DNA from: Liopterus haemorrhoidalis | Lineage: Eukaryota > Arthropoda > Insecta > Coleoptera > Dytiscidae | Assembly: GCA_963971575.1 (NCBI GenBank) | Contig: OZ020617.1 | Coordinates: forward strand, 36,237,626 to 36,301,625 | Reading direction: 5' to 3' | DNA length: 64,000 nt | Shown here: positions 31,060 to 41,622 of the stretch, piece after piece | How the letters are laid out: each line of letters opens with the position of its first letter | Numbering within the stretch: the first letter of the stretch is position 1 | The notes under the pieces: generated by a model | What the model was told of the DNA's origin: nothing | Databases searched by the model: none | Seen by the model: the letters and a program-made list of their open reading frames with translations, nothing else | Translations under genes and position numbers: made by a program

Positions 31060-32925
31060 ATTCAATTTTATAAAAAATCTCTTGATGAAGCTCAAAATGA
31101 CCCCAAAAAAGTGTGGCAAATAGCTAATGATTCTTTAAACAACAATAAGCTTAAAATGGACATTAAGGAAATAGATACTGAACAGTCTAAACTAACAAAC
31201 AAACAACAAATTGCTGATGAGTTTAATAATTATTTTGTTAATGTTGGTGATACATTAGCTTCAAATATTAAAATTGATAATGAAAAGCAAAATGACTATA
31301 TTAAAAATATTAATAATAATAAAAATACATTTTTCTTATGTCCAACTACAACCGGAGAGATTGAAAGTATAATTAAATCATTAAAAAACAGTACCTGCAC
31401 AGTGAATGAAAATTTTAATTCAATAGTTATTAAAAAAATAAATAAAAAATTAGCTGAACCTCTATCAACATTATATAATGAATGTTTCTCTTCAGGATAC
31501 TTTCCAAATATGTTAAAAACGTCAATAGTGCACCCTATCTATAAAGGAGGTAGTAAAAATCTAGTAACTAATTATAGACCAATTACTATAACCTCATGTT
31601 TAGCTAAAGTATTAGAGAAACTAATAAAAAAGCGTTTAACTTCTTTTCTAGAAACTAATAAAATTTTAGCGAACAATCAGTATGGTTTTCTGAGAAATAA
31701 ATGTACAGAGGATGCCTTAGCAGTCCTTGCGGAATATGTTTATAGATGTTTAGATATCTCTAAGCCATCTATTGCAGTATTTTTGGATTTAGCTAAGGCA
31801 TTTGATACGGTAAATCATTCAATATTACTCAGAAAACTGGAAAAATATGGTATAAGAGGTATTGGTTTGAAAATAATTCAAAGCTATCTAGAAAATAGAA
31901 CGCAAAAAGTAACGATTGATGATTACACTAGTGAGTCATTGATTGTTAAGTGCGGTGTCCCACAGGGTACTGTGCTTGGACCTTTGTTATTTCTAGTGTA
32001 TATAAACGATTTGCTACAATTAAGTAATCTACACGGCTCTATAATATCTTATGCTGATGACACAGCCTTATTAATAAAATCCGATACATGGGAGGAAGTT
32101 AAGCAGAAGACTGAAGAAGATCTCTCAGAGATAAAATGCTGGTTGGATAATAATATATTAAGTCTAAATTATACAAAATCATATTTTCTAGCCTTCTCTA
32201 ATACTATAAGAACACAACCAAATTTTACAAAGCTAATAATACATGATGTTAACTGCAATTACACTGGTTGCACTTGTCAAGTTTACGTTGAAAAAACAGA
32301 TTTTGTAAAGTATCTTGGGGTATCAATTGATAGTAAAATGAATTGGAGCATACATATAAAAAATATTAACAACAGACTTAGAAAGTCCTATTATGTTTTT
32401 AAAATATTAAGACAATATATGCCTATAAAATTGTTATACAACTTTTATTTTGCTCTAGTACAATCTGTACTTTCATATGGATTAATTGCATGGGGGAGTG
32501 CTGCAAGTAGTTACATGCAAAGGTTAGAAATTACCCAAAAGAAAATAATTAAAATTATATGTAAAAAACCTGTGCTTTATCCCACAAAAAAGCTTTTCGT
32601 AGAATGTAATCTATGTACAATTAGACAACTGTATCTATTATCAATAATAAAATACATATATAAAATACAATACCCCATACAATTTCCAACGCATGAACAT
32701 AAAACTAGAAATGCTGGCAAAGCATTGCCCTATAAAGCAAATAAGACTGTAGGACAGCGTAGTTTCATGTATTATGTTCCTAAACTATATAATAACTTCC
32801 AAAAATTTTTAACTGATAATAATATTTCAATCACAACATTTGCTGCTAATAAAATTTCAAAATACGCTAAAATATGGATAAAAAATCTTACACAGGATGA
32901 AGTACTTAATTATTATAAAGAATAA
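31060..32925 (+). CDS. LINE reverse transcriptase, long intact ORF
   Basis: The frame is open from 31060 to the TAA at 32923-32925 (604 codons from 31111; 621 from the upstream stop). In order: a W-QIAND linker after the missing endonuclease, NYRPITITSCLAKVLEKLI (fingers), FLDLAKAFDTVNHSIL with catalytic Asp226, GVPQGTVLGPLLFLVYINDL, SYADDTALL with Asp316-Asp317, FVKYLGVSID (thumb), and SVLSYGLIAWG. Residue numbers count from 31111. The pattern places it in the broad CR1/L2/Rex-like assemblage of LINEs; the exact clade is uncertain. No stop or frameshift is seen, unlike every other RT here. The endonuclease is missing through 5' truncation, so this copy cannot retrotranspose by itself. There is no true start codon in context at the left end. 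Confidence 0.88.
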   Translation: MQFYKKSLDEAQNDPKKVWQIANDSLNNNKLKMDIKEIDTEQSKLTNKQQIADEFNNYFVNVGDTLASNIKIDNEKQNDYIKNINNNKNTFFLCPTTTGEIESIIKSLKNSTCTVNENFNSIVIKKINKKLAEPLSTLYNECFSSGYFPNMLKTSIVHPIYKGGSKNLVTNYRPITITSCLAKVLEKLIKKRLTSFLETNKILANNQYGFLRNKCTEDALAVLAEYVYRCLDISKPSIAVFLDLAKAFDTVNHSILLRKLEKYGIRGIGLKIIQSYLENRTQKVTIDDYTSESLIVKCGVPQGTVLGPLLFLVYINDLLQLSNLHGSIISYADDTALLIKSDTWEEVKQKTEEDLSEIKCWLDNNILSLNYTKSYFLAFSNTIRTQPNFTKLIIHDVNCNYTGCTCQVYVEKTDFVKYLGVSIDSKMNWSIHIKNINNRLRKSYYVFKILRQYMPIKLLYNFYFALVQSVLSYGLIAWGSAASSYMQRLEITQKKIIKIICKKPVLYPTKKLFVECNLCTIRQLYLLSIIKYIYKIQYPIQFPTHEHKTRNAGKALPYKANKTVGQRSFMYYVPKLYNNFQKFLTDNNISITTFAANKISKYAKIWIKNLTQDEVLNYYKE

Positions 32926-33251
32926 TTTTAAAAATACAAAATAATTTAAGCACTTAAAACCGCATCCTCAATGGATCTCTAGATGCGAATTTAAGATGCT
33001 GGTTAATCTTTAAATTTAAAAATAAATTAAATTATTCAATTTTAACTGAAACCACACACATACTTAAGTATCTGTGGTGTTAATCCGTTTCAAAATTAAA
33101 TTATATGTATTTTATATTGATAATCCTATCTCTACTTTTAAGCTAAACATAGTATTAACTCTGTATCTCTAATTATCTATCTTTATGTTATTCTTGTATT
33201 TGTATTTGTATTGAAGTGGATTTTTGGTAAATAAAAAAAAAAAAAAAAAAA
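31060..33251 (+). mobile_element. LINE insertion, 5'-truncated, with poly(A) tail
   Basis: The insertion carries a long open reverse transcriptase frame, about 300 bp of 3' UTR (32926-33232) and an A-rich tail at 33229-33251. It interrupts the solo LTR, because LTR family sequence resumes after the tail. The left edge lies close to 31060-31070, judged from where LTR homology stops and LINE protein homology starts. A TSD could not be fixed. Confidence 0.75.
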
Positions 33252-33803
33252 ATATAATTGACAAAAATTGACTTTGAAAGGGGCAACAACAATTTTTTTA
33301 TGATTTTTAAAGGGTTTATTATGGTCATTATTTGTGAGAAATCAGACAACTGAAAATTAGAAATTTTACGTTTACAACCCGTAACTTTAGAAATATATTT
33401 TTTATGGTTCATTGTTCAGGGAGACATTTGTTCAGACTTATTGCTTAATAACTTTAAACACTAGCATCTCCTTGAACAATGTTTAAACTCTTATTCCTAG
33501 AAATGTCTTATAGAAACACCCGTTTCTCTGAAGACGAGGGGAGAAAGTATTCGGTCTTGTTAGCGTAAACATCTAAGTTGAATTCTTAGAGGCACTGTGT
33601 CGGCATTCTGGTGGTCTATCCGATTCTGTTTGTTTTATTTTTACATTATTTTAAATAAATATATTTTAACTCCCAAACTTATTCTTGTAAATGGTATATT
33701 ATAATAAATTAAATTCATTAATTTTAAACCGTTTTACTTAACATGTGTAAACCTTCAACTTTAAGAACTAAAGTGAACAGCTAAGAACCAGACTAATTAC
33801 AAG

Positions 33804-33828
33804 ATGCCTGATCAGTCGGTTGGTAAGT
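33804..33828 (+). other. candidate LTR mini-exon with splice donor (copy Y)
   Basis: ATG at 33804 opens M-P-D-Q-S-V plus one base, then GTAAGT (33823-33828). See the paired site in the other LTR copy at 22377-22401. Confidence 0.45.
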
Positions 33829-34059
33829 ACTAATACATATCATTTAATTCAAATATCGTAATGATGAACCCTGGATAACACTCACGCCTAGTACCCGAAC
33901 TCCTTTAGTCAGGAATCTCATTTCAGTTTAAGATCAGACTTCGTATTATGTATATCACAGGCTTGCTACCTAGTTGATAATAAAATGTACGATATTAAAG
34001 TAACGTAGCAGGGCTCGCTACAAATTGACGGAAACCTATCCGAAGTACATGCCATCTAA

Positions 34060-34560
34060 CATATTAGTAGATAAGTATGGAGTATTGTCAAACGAAAAAT
34101 GACGAGGTATTAGCTATTTAAGGTATTGCATGGAGAAGTAGATTGTTTAGATATCTTGGAAGAAATTTGCAAAGTACACAAAAAAAGATAAACACTGTCC
34201 ATGGTAAAATGAGTCTTTTACCGAGGGTGGTGTCGCCATATAATAATCATCTTATTGAAATATCTGACATTGATTTATACAATATAAGTTTACCGGCACT
34301 TAGGATGATGATTACCAAATTATTATAGATTCCTTTAATTAATTAATCATATGTATACATATTATGTTTATCTTATTGTGGTTCTATTTACATGTATATG
34401 GTTGTCTAGATGTTCACATATTGTCAAAAAATATATTGTAAATTTTATTTTATAATACTGTGTTGTATTACTCTAGGTTGCATACGAGCATATAAAGAAC
34501 GTCTTACCATATGTTCTGCCCCTGTAATTAAATAAATAAATAAATATATTTTTTAAGGTT
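34060..34560 (+). mobile_element. possible retroposon 3' end with (AAAT)n tail
   Basis: A short frame (34143-34328) ends in a TAG-type stop and is followed by AT-rich sequence closing with taaataaataaataaata at 34527-34546. The shape fits the 3' end of a LINE with a tetranucleotide tail, but the peptide (GKMSLLPRVVSPYNNHLIEI) is not one I recognise. Confidence 0.3.
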
Positions 34561-36080
34561 ATTGAATTGTGAGTTCAGAGATGCAAGAGTATTGAAGTAC
34601 AAGGAGACGTTATTAAAATATTGTCACGGAGTGAAGTCAAGAACGGAATATTTTCTACAAAATTTATTATATAATATTAATTTACATCAGAGTACAATTG
34701 TTGGTCAAAATGGCTGTTGGTGTTGTCCGTTAGAAGCCGATGTAAGTCTCGTTCTTGCCCCGGCTTCTCCAGGATCGATCGAACCACCCAAGGTATCCGC
34801 ATGAGGCGAGCACGTGGAGAAGCCCTGTAGACAACTCTCACATCTCGGTTTGGTGACTTCAACAGCTGGGATATTCCTAGGGTAGCGTGATGCGGACTGA
34901 TGACTGGTCACAAGTATGCCTACTATTTGACTACCAAGAATAACTAATCACGACTCTATTCCCTAAGACCATTTTATAACTGTTAACCAGGACACTATTA
35001 CGTCAGGTCCTACCTCAATTGTTTTGGAAACATTATTCATTTGTGTAATTGTTGGCAGCAATTAAAGACCATAGTCAGCACAATTGAATTATGTTTATCA
35101 ACACATTAGAATGTATGTAGTTCAAAACTTATGTTGACAAATACGCAACACTCTGCACATTCTTTAATTCCCAAAACCTTACGTCAACTACCTTGACCTA
35201 CACGGCTTAAACGCCGCTCAAGGAATTGGGACATTAGAACACAATTAAACCATAATTAACTCAATAACACCGCTGGAATATAAGCAAGAAAAATTTAGAA
35301 CCTACCTTGTAGCTATTTCTCTTCTACTATTGTTATCATGACATAAATCTCTTCATATCTAATGTTATTTATAGGACTAATTTCTGGACCGCAGGAAACG
35401 AATTTTGCAGCAAAACAAAGCTAAAAGTTATTGATAATTTGTGTATAATTTTGTCCATTAATCTGATATTAATTCATCAAAAGTTTCCCAGTAAGTGAAA
35501 CATAATGCAACACTGAAGAAGTAAAACTTGGTTATAATGTGGTTTTTCATATTTTGCAATAAAAGGAATTCAAATTAATTTAAAGTTTTTCCGAGTTCCT
35601 GTCAGTGTTTGTGTTTATTTTATTAAAAAAAAATAACGGAAAACTTATAAAGTTTGTGTCTCTTCTACTTCATTTAACTTTATGAAGACCTTTATATAAA
35701 TATATAATTATAAAAGAAGTACATAACTAAGAAAGTAAATTTTTGTTTTTATATTTCTTTGCATTTTATGTTATAAATGCACATCTTTTAGCAATAAAAT
35801 TGTTGTAAAATTCCAACAATAAAATAAGGTAAATAAGATAAAACTTTTTATGAGTAAAAAGGATAGAAATAAATGGTATTACAAGCTTTATTGCATTATT
35901 GTGTAAAGATGTTAATTTTGTAAAATTGTATCAACCATATTCAGTGTTGTGCCCCATAATGTTTTTTTTTTTCTATAGATATCAAATAAGAAATACTACT
36001 TATCTAGGTATCCAGATACAGATATCCGATAATATGTTGCATTATCTAGTTAACACAAACAGTTATTGGATAATAGCAAA
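34561..36080. other. unassigned DNA
   Basis: GC-richer patch at 34690-34920 with overlapping open frames on both strands but no recognised motif. The rest is AT-rich without features. Confidence 0.5.
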
Positions 36081-36680
36081 AAAAAAATTGTATGTGAAGG
36101 GTGAATTTTCACACATTTCAGGGTTTTGTATTTAATAAGTATAAGAAGCCAACAGTATGCTAGATGTCTAGGAATATATTTTCTATAATCACATCAGAAT
36201 CAACAGTTTTTTTATAATGATTTTACTAGTACTAAGAGTAACCATTTAATTTTTTTAAACTAAATTCCTTCTTGATACCATAAAAACAAAAACTTAAATA
36301 ATTCTAACAATAAGTTGAATCACGACGTGTAATAGTAGTTGAAGCCTACTGAATACTACACACTACACATATGAACTCGATTCTCAGCTATTCAATCTTT
36401 TGTTTTGTTTATTTATTTATTTATTTTTTCAAGAAAAGGCACACTCTACCTTATCCATAAATAAAGAAATCCATAACATTATTAGCCATAATTTAGCCAT
36501 GAATTAAAACACAAAAACTGCAATATATTCTAATGTAAACTAAAAAATAAATATGAATAAAAATTCTTCTCGCACGTTTCTGGCTTAGACTTATGTACAT
36601 AACTTATATTTTTTTTCAAATTTTTTGTTTAACCCCTTTGGGTTAAACGGTATGGGAAAATCATTTTTTAGTACATTTTA
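36081..36680. mobile_element. HINE-like repeat, copy C (truncated, no tRNA-like module)
   Basis: Starts attgtatgtgaagggtgaat with the hairpin tgaattttcaca, then cagggttttgta. Its interior is closest to copy A: agatgtctaggaatat, ttctataatcacatcag, ccataacattattagccata. It stops matching near 36680, before the (CAGA)n part. Confidence 0.6.
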
Positions 36681-36962
36681 GTAGCTAATATCCTAATGTT
36701 AACCTTTGGGAGAGCACTAGACCCAGTACTAACTCTAGTATTTGATATATGATAGCGAAATAGTCAGGCTATTTACTATCTTACTATGCTACCCCCATCA
36801 CCACATTTAAACTAAGCTTCATACTCTTCTGTATACTAACTCAATGCAAATAAAAGGTGAAGAGATTTTTGGACTAGTACAATGATTAGGGAAGACGCGT
36901 GTCTTTTCATTTTATCGAGATTTTTAATTTTTTTTAGCTGTCCAAATAGATGTCCCATAGCA
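36681..36962. other. unassigned DNA
   Basis: No feature recognised. Confidence 0.5.
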
Positions 36963-37600
36963 CAGTGGCGGCTCGTGAGAATATTGAGTGGTAATCCCCT
37001 ACCCCCCCCCACCATTTTACCAATTTTACAAAATTTTGAATCAGCTCAGCTTAAGTACTTATCGCGGGAACTTTTCTACCTCAATATAGATAATTAAGTT
37101 AAATGGAAGTTACACCAAAATCTCAGATGTGCTCTAAATCCGTAATACCGTTCTTTGTCCATGTAAATTCTCCTCCTTACAAAAAAAGCTTGCTTTTCAT
37201 TGCATCCGCAAATACAATTGTTCTTTTAGTAAATGTTTCTATTAAATTTTCTTGACCATGTTTTAGAAGGAAAGGCAGAAACATTCCGAGTTTTTGAAAT
37301 GTCCAAATCCAGTAGTTGTCTTCCCAATTGTTTTATTTCGAGGTTTTCCTCGAGGGAATACGAAGAAATTTTTTTTTTCAAATGGGTGCTAATTCTGTTC
37401 ATTACTGATAGTAACACAAAACCATACACACGATACGACACAGTAAAAAAACACACTATAATACGCAACGCGTTCTATATGCAAGCGTAACTCAAACTAA
37501 CGAGCTAAGATACAACTGGCTCCACTTTAATGTAATTTTAGTGCATGGTCAGACCACCCGCTCTTCCCCAGACTCGCCGCGGGGGACCTACAAACTTAAA
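36963..37600 (-). mobile_element. hAT fragment: left terminus and possible zinc-finger start
   Basis: CAGTGGCGGCTCGTGAGAAT at 36963 is a classic hAT-type terminus. On the minus strand 37408-37230 reads KKKISSYSLEENLEIKQLGR, then TWSRKFNRNIY, which resembles the TTF-type zinc-finger region that begins many hAT transposases (EIK-LGR...R.FN..WY). A matching right terminus and TSD were not found, and no dimerisation domain follows, so the fragment is incomplete. Confidence 0.4.
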
Positions 37601-37639
37601 ACCGAGCCCGTTTTGATTTGGCTTGCCTGTCTAAATAAA

Positions 37640-37855
37640 TACAAGCGTGCTTCGTCGCATCAAATGCAAGGTTAGTTTCTGTTTTTTGAAGAAGTTCTTC
37701 TGATACTGCCACTCTGTTTTCTTGTTTTGATCTTCTTTTGAGGTGAGGGGCACAAACTTTGGAGCAACATGATTCATACCCAAAACAGTGATCAATATGT
37801 CAACAGCCATACACATATACCCTGATTTTAGAGAAAATCAGGTGTACTGATTTAA
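37640..37855 (-). pseudogene. mariner transposase fragment
   Basis: Minus-strand frame with VDILITVLGMNHVAPKFVP, matching the mariner segment IL-DVLGM-RVAA-FVP that precedes the first catalytic Asp. The next residues (LTSKEDQNKKTEWQYQ) keep only a loose likeness. No inverted repeats seen. Confidence 0.5.
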
Positions 37856-37859
37856 TAGT

Positions 37860-38560
37860 TGCTATTGCCCCATACATATGTATGGAACATATCATATTTT
37901 GAAAGAAGTCGACCATGGTGTTCCCAGAAAGGAATCTTGTCTTGCAGTATAAAATAAGATGAATATCTAAAGTTTATGTAGTTTAATATGATCTTATCGG
38001 ATGGAAATATTCTATTTCTACATCTAAAATTTTAGCAAAATTATATTTTATTTAGTCTAAATGTTACTCTAACCACGTACCGGGCATAGCGATATGCATT
38101 GAATTAACATACTTCTATCCTACATTTGCTTTCATTGCCTGACAGTAACACGGAGAATTACTATTATAAAATTATGCTGACCACGTATCTTTCTTGTAGT
38201 GCTACTAGCATATAAATTAGCAACCATACCTTCTTCCTTCAGAGCACATTTAAATATGAGAAACTGCTAGGAAAAAAAAAACATTTTATTACCTCTTAGT
38301 TCAACCATAATGATGGAAATATTTTATCTAAGTTTATGAAATAAGTATAAAGTCGAGAGATATGATATAAATTTCCAATTATTGTTAAGTTTACCCATTA
38401 ACTCAGCACAAATTCTGAGTCCTGTGACTTAAATTTTATCATGTTTTACACCAGTAGATCTTAGCGAATGCAATAAATACTATCAGAATCTTAGGATTAA
38501 ACAACTGGTTAACTGTAAGTAACATAACTTTTCTAAAGAGATAAGAGTGATCGTAGTACA
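37860..38560. other. unassigned DNA
   Basis: AT-rich, no feature recognised. Confidence 0.5.
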
Positions 38561-38566
38561 GAGATA

Positions 38567-39483
38567 CAGTCTGTATAATAAGACATACATGTTTATTACT
38601 CATGATCAGGCATGTACACAAATAATAAACAGGTTCAAATATGATAAGAACATCAAAACCTAATACGCCCAAAAATAAAAATTGTTTAGTTAGTGTTTTG
38701 TCTTTCAGTAGTGCGGTTGTGTAATAATGAGTGCTATTTATGCAAAACGTTTTGAAGCGGTTTTTTTATGTACTCACACAAAAGGGCCAAAAAATGTCCC
38801 TTTCAACTACACCAAAATATATACACAAGTCAGTAATTTGTGAAGTATTGGGTGAAACGTTATAAAATTAATAAAAATATTGACGTTTTACCTAATCGTG
38901 GATTAAAAAAAAGTGACCACTAAAAAACAAGATAAAGTTATTTTTAATGTTAAAAAAAAATCCTCTGTTATCTTTACGTGAATATCAGGCAATTTTGTTA
39001 AAAAAGAACATTAACTTAAGTGTAATGACCCTGAGAAGTCGTTTAATTGAAAAAGGTGTTCAATTCAGAAGCACCAAACAATAACTATTGTTATCGGTGA
39101 AACATGTCGAAAAACGGCTCGCTTGGACCAAGGAAAATTTAGACCGCGATTGGAGTGATATGGTTATCTATGAAGCCCGATGAAAATCTTATTGAAAATG
39201 TTTGGGGGTACACGAAATATAAACTTCGAACAAAAAACGTTCAAAATTTGGATCAACTAACTCGTCAAATTCAGCAGATATGGAGATCACTGCCAAAGTC
39301 GTATGCCGAAAAGCTGGTAGAAAGTGTACCGAAAAGATGCCAAGCAATAATTGATAATAATGGAGATTGGACCAATTATTAGGTAGTAGCGTAATAATGT
39401 TTACAGTAAATTGATATTTAGTTTTTTCTTATCTCTCTTATAGTTCGCCAAAAATCAACTAGGACGTCTTCTTATACAGACTG
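38567..39483 (+). mobile_element. Tc1-like element, internally deleted, 917 bp
   Basis: Ends CAGTCTGTATAATAAGAC and GTCTTCTTATACAGACTG are inverted repeats (18 bp, one or two mismatches) flanked by TA (38565-38566, 39484-39485). TA duplication and the encoded transposase both give Tc1. Confidence 0.9.
38727..39382 (+). pseudogene. Tc1-like transposase with the catalytic core deleted
   Basis: ATG at 38727 starts MSAIYAKRFEAVFLCTHTKG, the N-terminal DNA-binding part, followed by decayed sequence with frameshifts that still reads KKSSV...SLREYQ and SVKHVEKRLAWTKENLDRDW. The DNA then jumps straight to MKPDENLIENVWGYTKYKLR, normally about 60-100 residues further on, so the second catalytic Asp (the HDNA block) is missing. 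The end, LPKSYAEKLVESVPKRCQAI then IDNNGDWTNY and a stop at 39382, is a typical Tc1 C-terminus. The 39155-39382 part is open; the protein as a whole is dead. Confidence 0.85.
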
Positions 39484-39524
39484 TACTTGAAGCAGCAAAG
39501 ACGAAAATCCGGGAGTAGAGTTAC

Positions 39525-39862
39525 GAGGAACTCGAGGCTAAGATATGGCAATAAAGAGAGGAACAATAGGTACTGGGCAAAGCCAGAGGACAAGCTCTAG
39601 AGAATGTGCAAGAAAGAAAAGGAAACCTTGGAATATTTAGCTAATAGGTGCAAGGAGATGGCAGTCTGGGAGGAAGAGATGAAGGAATTGATGAGTGAGA
39701 AACGCAAGGCAGAAAGATAAGAGAACTGGAAAAAAGAATGAAGGAGTTCGGATAAGGAAGCCGGGATGAGAGTAGAAAGAAAGAGAGAGACACTGGAGGT
39801 AGAACAAATAAATAAGATAAAAAATATTGTAAAATTATCAAGTGTCAAATATTGTACGTTAT
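39525..39862 (+). pseudogene. LINE C-terminal zinc-knuckle fragment, copy 1
   Basis: Reads RYGNKERNNRYWAKPEDKL, stop, RMCKKEKETLEYLANRCKEM, then EEEMKELMSEKRKAE. This is the C-terminal domain RCGNEE-NRYW....C..C..E.ET-EHL...C of a LINE group frequent in insects; one Cys of the knuckle is replaced by a stop. Similar pieces are at 62950-63307 (plus) and 52576-52845 (minus). Confidence 0.6.
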
Positions 39863-40172
39863 TTTATTTTCTAATTTATATTGTAATGGTTAATACCCTA
39901 AACGCCGCAAGGCCTAGCGAAATAAAGAATTATATAACAGATATGTTATTTTATCGCGATGTTAATGCCTTAGATTCTATCTCATAACACGTACACCTGG
40001 TCAGCACCTTAACGTTACAACGATCTATAAATATTCAAAATAAGTGTATTATTTTGTTTCTAAACAATTATCATTCAACATAAGCCAAGATTTTATATTG
40101 TGGAATTTATGATCCTTTTAGATTTTGGAATCCTCCTAAATTCCGCATAAATTTTCAAAAGCGTGGTAAAGA
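39863..40172. other. unassigned DNA
   Basis: No feature recognised. Confidence 0.5.
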
Positions 40173-40173
40173 T

Positions 40174-40223
40174 CAGTGGTTTTCAACCAGGGCGCCATAT
40201 CGTCCAAGTATGCCGTGCATATA
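40174..40223. mobile_element. hAT left terminus, element broken by HINE-like copy D
   Basis: CAGTGGTTTTCAACCAGGG at 40174 is a hAT-type end. The HINE-like copy D begins 50 bp later and no matching right end was found beyond it. Confidence 0.45.
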
Positions 40224-40515
40224 TCAAAAAAATTGATGTGAAGTGTGAATATTCACACATTTCAGGGTTTCGCAGGTATATAATAAGTGAAGGCGGTATG
40301 CTGAGTGTGTAGGACAAATTTTACTTTGTAGTAATCACGGCAAAATGAACGATATTTTTAAAATAATTTATCGTCGGTTAATCATATAATAAGATTGATT
40401 ATTAAATTTACGCTCTTAAAAATTAAATGCATCATTTGTCAAAATATAACTAGAATTTTGACAAAATAATTTCAACATAATAAAAATGCAAAAAAAAAAA
40501 CAGAAAAAATAAAAT

Positions 40516-40585
40516 TCACTCCGTACTCGAACCAGAAACCCTTCGTTTCACACCAGTGCTCTAACCCACTTCGCTATCGCATGCC
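40516..40585 (-). ncRNA. tRNA-like module in HINE-like copy D
   Basis: Minus strand from 40585: A-box TAGCGAAGTGGG (40565-40576) fits TRGCNNAGYNGG well, and B-box GGTTCGAGTAC (40523-40533) fits GGTTCGANTCC with one mismatch. The T stem pairs partly; the D and anticodon stems do not, and the acceptor ends do not pair. So it has RNA polymerase III promoter boxes but is not a functional tRNA. It differs strongly from the module in copy B although both hosts are alike on either side. Confidence 0.55.
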
Positions 40586-41062
40586 TTGCATGTGACTGTC
40601 TTACATTGGTATAACTTTTGTACTTTGTGAACCAAAAATCACAAAAAATGCGTTATTTTCCGAAAACATAATCTGATCAAAAATTCCTGTTGAACTATTT
40701 CGGTTCACACCAATATACATTACTTAGAATTTTTTTAGATTTTTAGTTTAAACCATCTGGGCTACAGGGTGTGGGACAAAATTTTTTTTGCACAATTTTG
40801 GCAAAAATCGCATCAAAATAATTTATTTTGCAAAAATAAAAATTTGATCGTTAATCCACGTACTAAGGGCTTTCATTTGATACCCTACTCAGAATTAAAA
40901 AAATATATTTTTGTTTTCGATGAGCACGTATTTGTTTATATTTTTAGGGGGGTATGTTTTTTAGATGTTTTAGTATTTTTCCTATGTGCGGGTCAAAGAG
41001 TTGTATAAGCATGCCAAATTTCAACTCTCTAGGTTTAGCCGTTTGGCTACAATTTTTACCGA

Positions 41063-41063
<1 letters not shown>

Positions 41064-41096
<33 letters not shown>
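41064..41096. repeat. (CAGA)n microsatellite
   Basis: About eight CAGA units inside HINE-like copy D. Copies A and B have shorter or degenerate versions at the same place. Confidence 0.95.
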
Positions 41097-41303
41097 GACA
41101 AAATGACGGTATAAGGGTTTTTTGGTCATACCTACAAAACCCTAAAAAGGGCTGCACCGTAAAATTTAGACACATATAGTTGTCATTTAAATGCAAAAAA
41201 AAGACTCAGAATTTCGAAAAAGGGGCTCTACACAAACTGTCCGAAGTTGCGATTCAAAATCAGTACATTTGCTTTTCACTGTTGGCTACGCTGGCTATAT
41301 CTG

Positions 41304-41622
41304 CCTCAGAGGAACCACTAATAGAGAAGGTATCGCGCATACATACTCATGTAAAACATCGTAGTCAGAGTAGACAAAGAAAGATATATAAATATGTATA
41401 TTTTGTCTCAAACTAAAGTCGACATGCGCACAAAACTTGTTTTCAGTCGGCAATTTAGATCACCTATGATAAATAACGTCAGGAGGAACCAATAAGATTG
41501 TTTCTTCTGAGCTCTTTGTGCATCTCGACTTTAGTTTGAGATATATGATACGTTGTCTTTGTCAATCCCTTAGGCTACGCAAAATTCGTGTTATGCCTTT
41601 TCTATTAGTGGTTCCTCTGAGG
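41304..41622. mobile_element. MITE with double inverted repeats, inserted in a mariner gene
   Basis: The left end CCTCAGAGGAACCACTAATA and right end TATTAGTGGTTCCTCTGAGG are perfect inverted repeats of 20 bp or more. A second inverted pair lies inside: ctcaaactaaagtcga (41407 on) and tcgactttagtttgag (41527 on). Both sides carry TATCTG (41298-41303, 41623-41628), a 6-bp TSD. Non-coding. A 6-bp TSD is not typical for hAT, Tc1, piggyBac or Harbinger, so the superfamily is open. Confidence 0.75.

Larger units (their letters stand above)
30969..34022 (+). mobile_element. solo LTR (family L), complete, split by a LINE
   Basis: Starts TGTAACGAATCGG and ends GGGCTCGCTACA, i.e. TG...CA, with a 4-bp TSD AATT (30965-30968, 34023-34026). 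Without the LINE insertion (about 31060-33251) the LTR is about 860 bp. It aligns with the truncated copy at 21619-22520. A single LTR with TSD and no internal domain is what recombination between the two LTRs of a full element leaves. TSD length fits Ty3/gypsy-type integration, but no pol sequence is present to prove the clade. Confidence 0.75.
40224..41149. mobile_element. HINE-like repeat, copy D (with tRNA-like module)
   Basis: The best preserved copy, 926 bp. Order: attgatgtgaagtg, hairpin gtgtgaat/attcacac, cagggtttcgcaggta, tagtaatcacggcaaa, A-rich tract, tRNA-like module (40516-40585), ccgaaaacataatctgatc, ggctacaggg, ttagccgtttggctac, (CAGA)n at 41064-41096, gacggtataagg, and the inverted end tacctacaaaaccct. 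No protein. The layout (short asymmetric inverted repeats, terminal hairpin, microsatellite, no TSD visible) is that described for non-autonomous Helentrons (HINEs such as Drosophila INE-1), read on the minus strand. Confidence 0.6.

Noticed and set aside
34562..34911. small gene with overlapping frames on both strands
   Set aside because: The patch is GC-richer, which lengthens chance frames; no frame has a recognisable domain.
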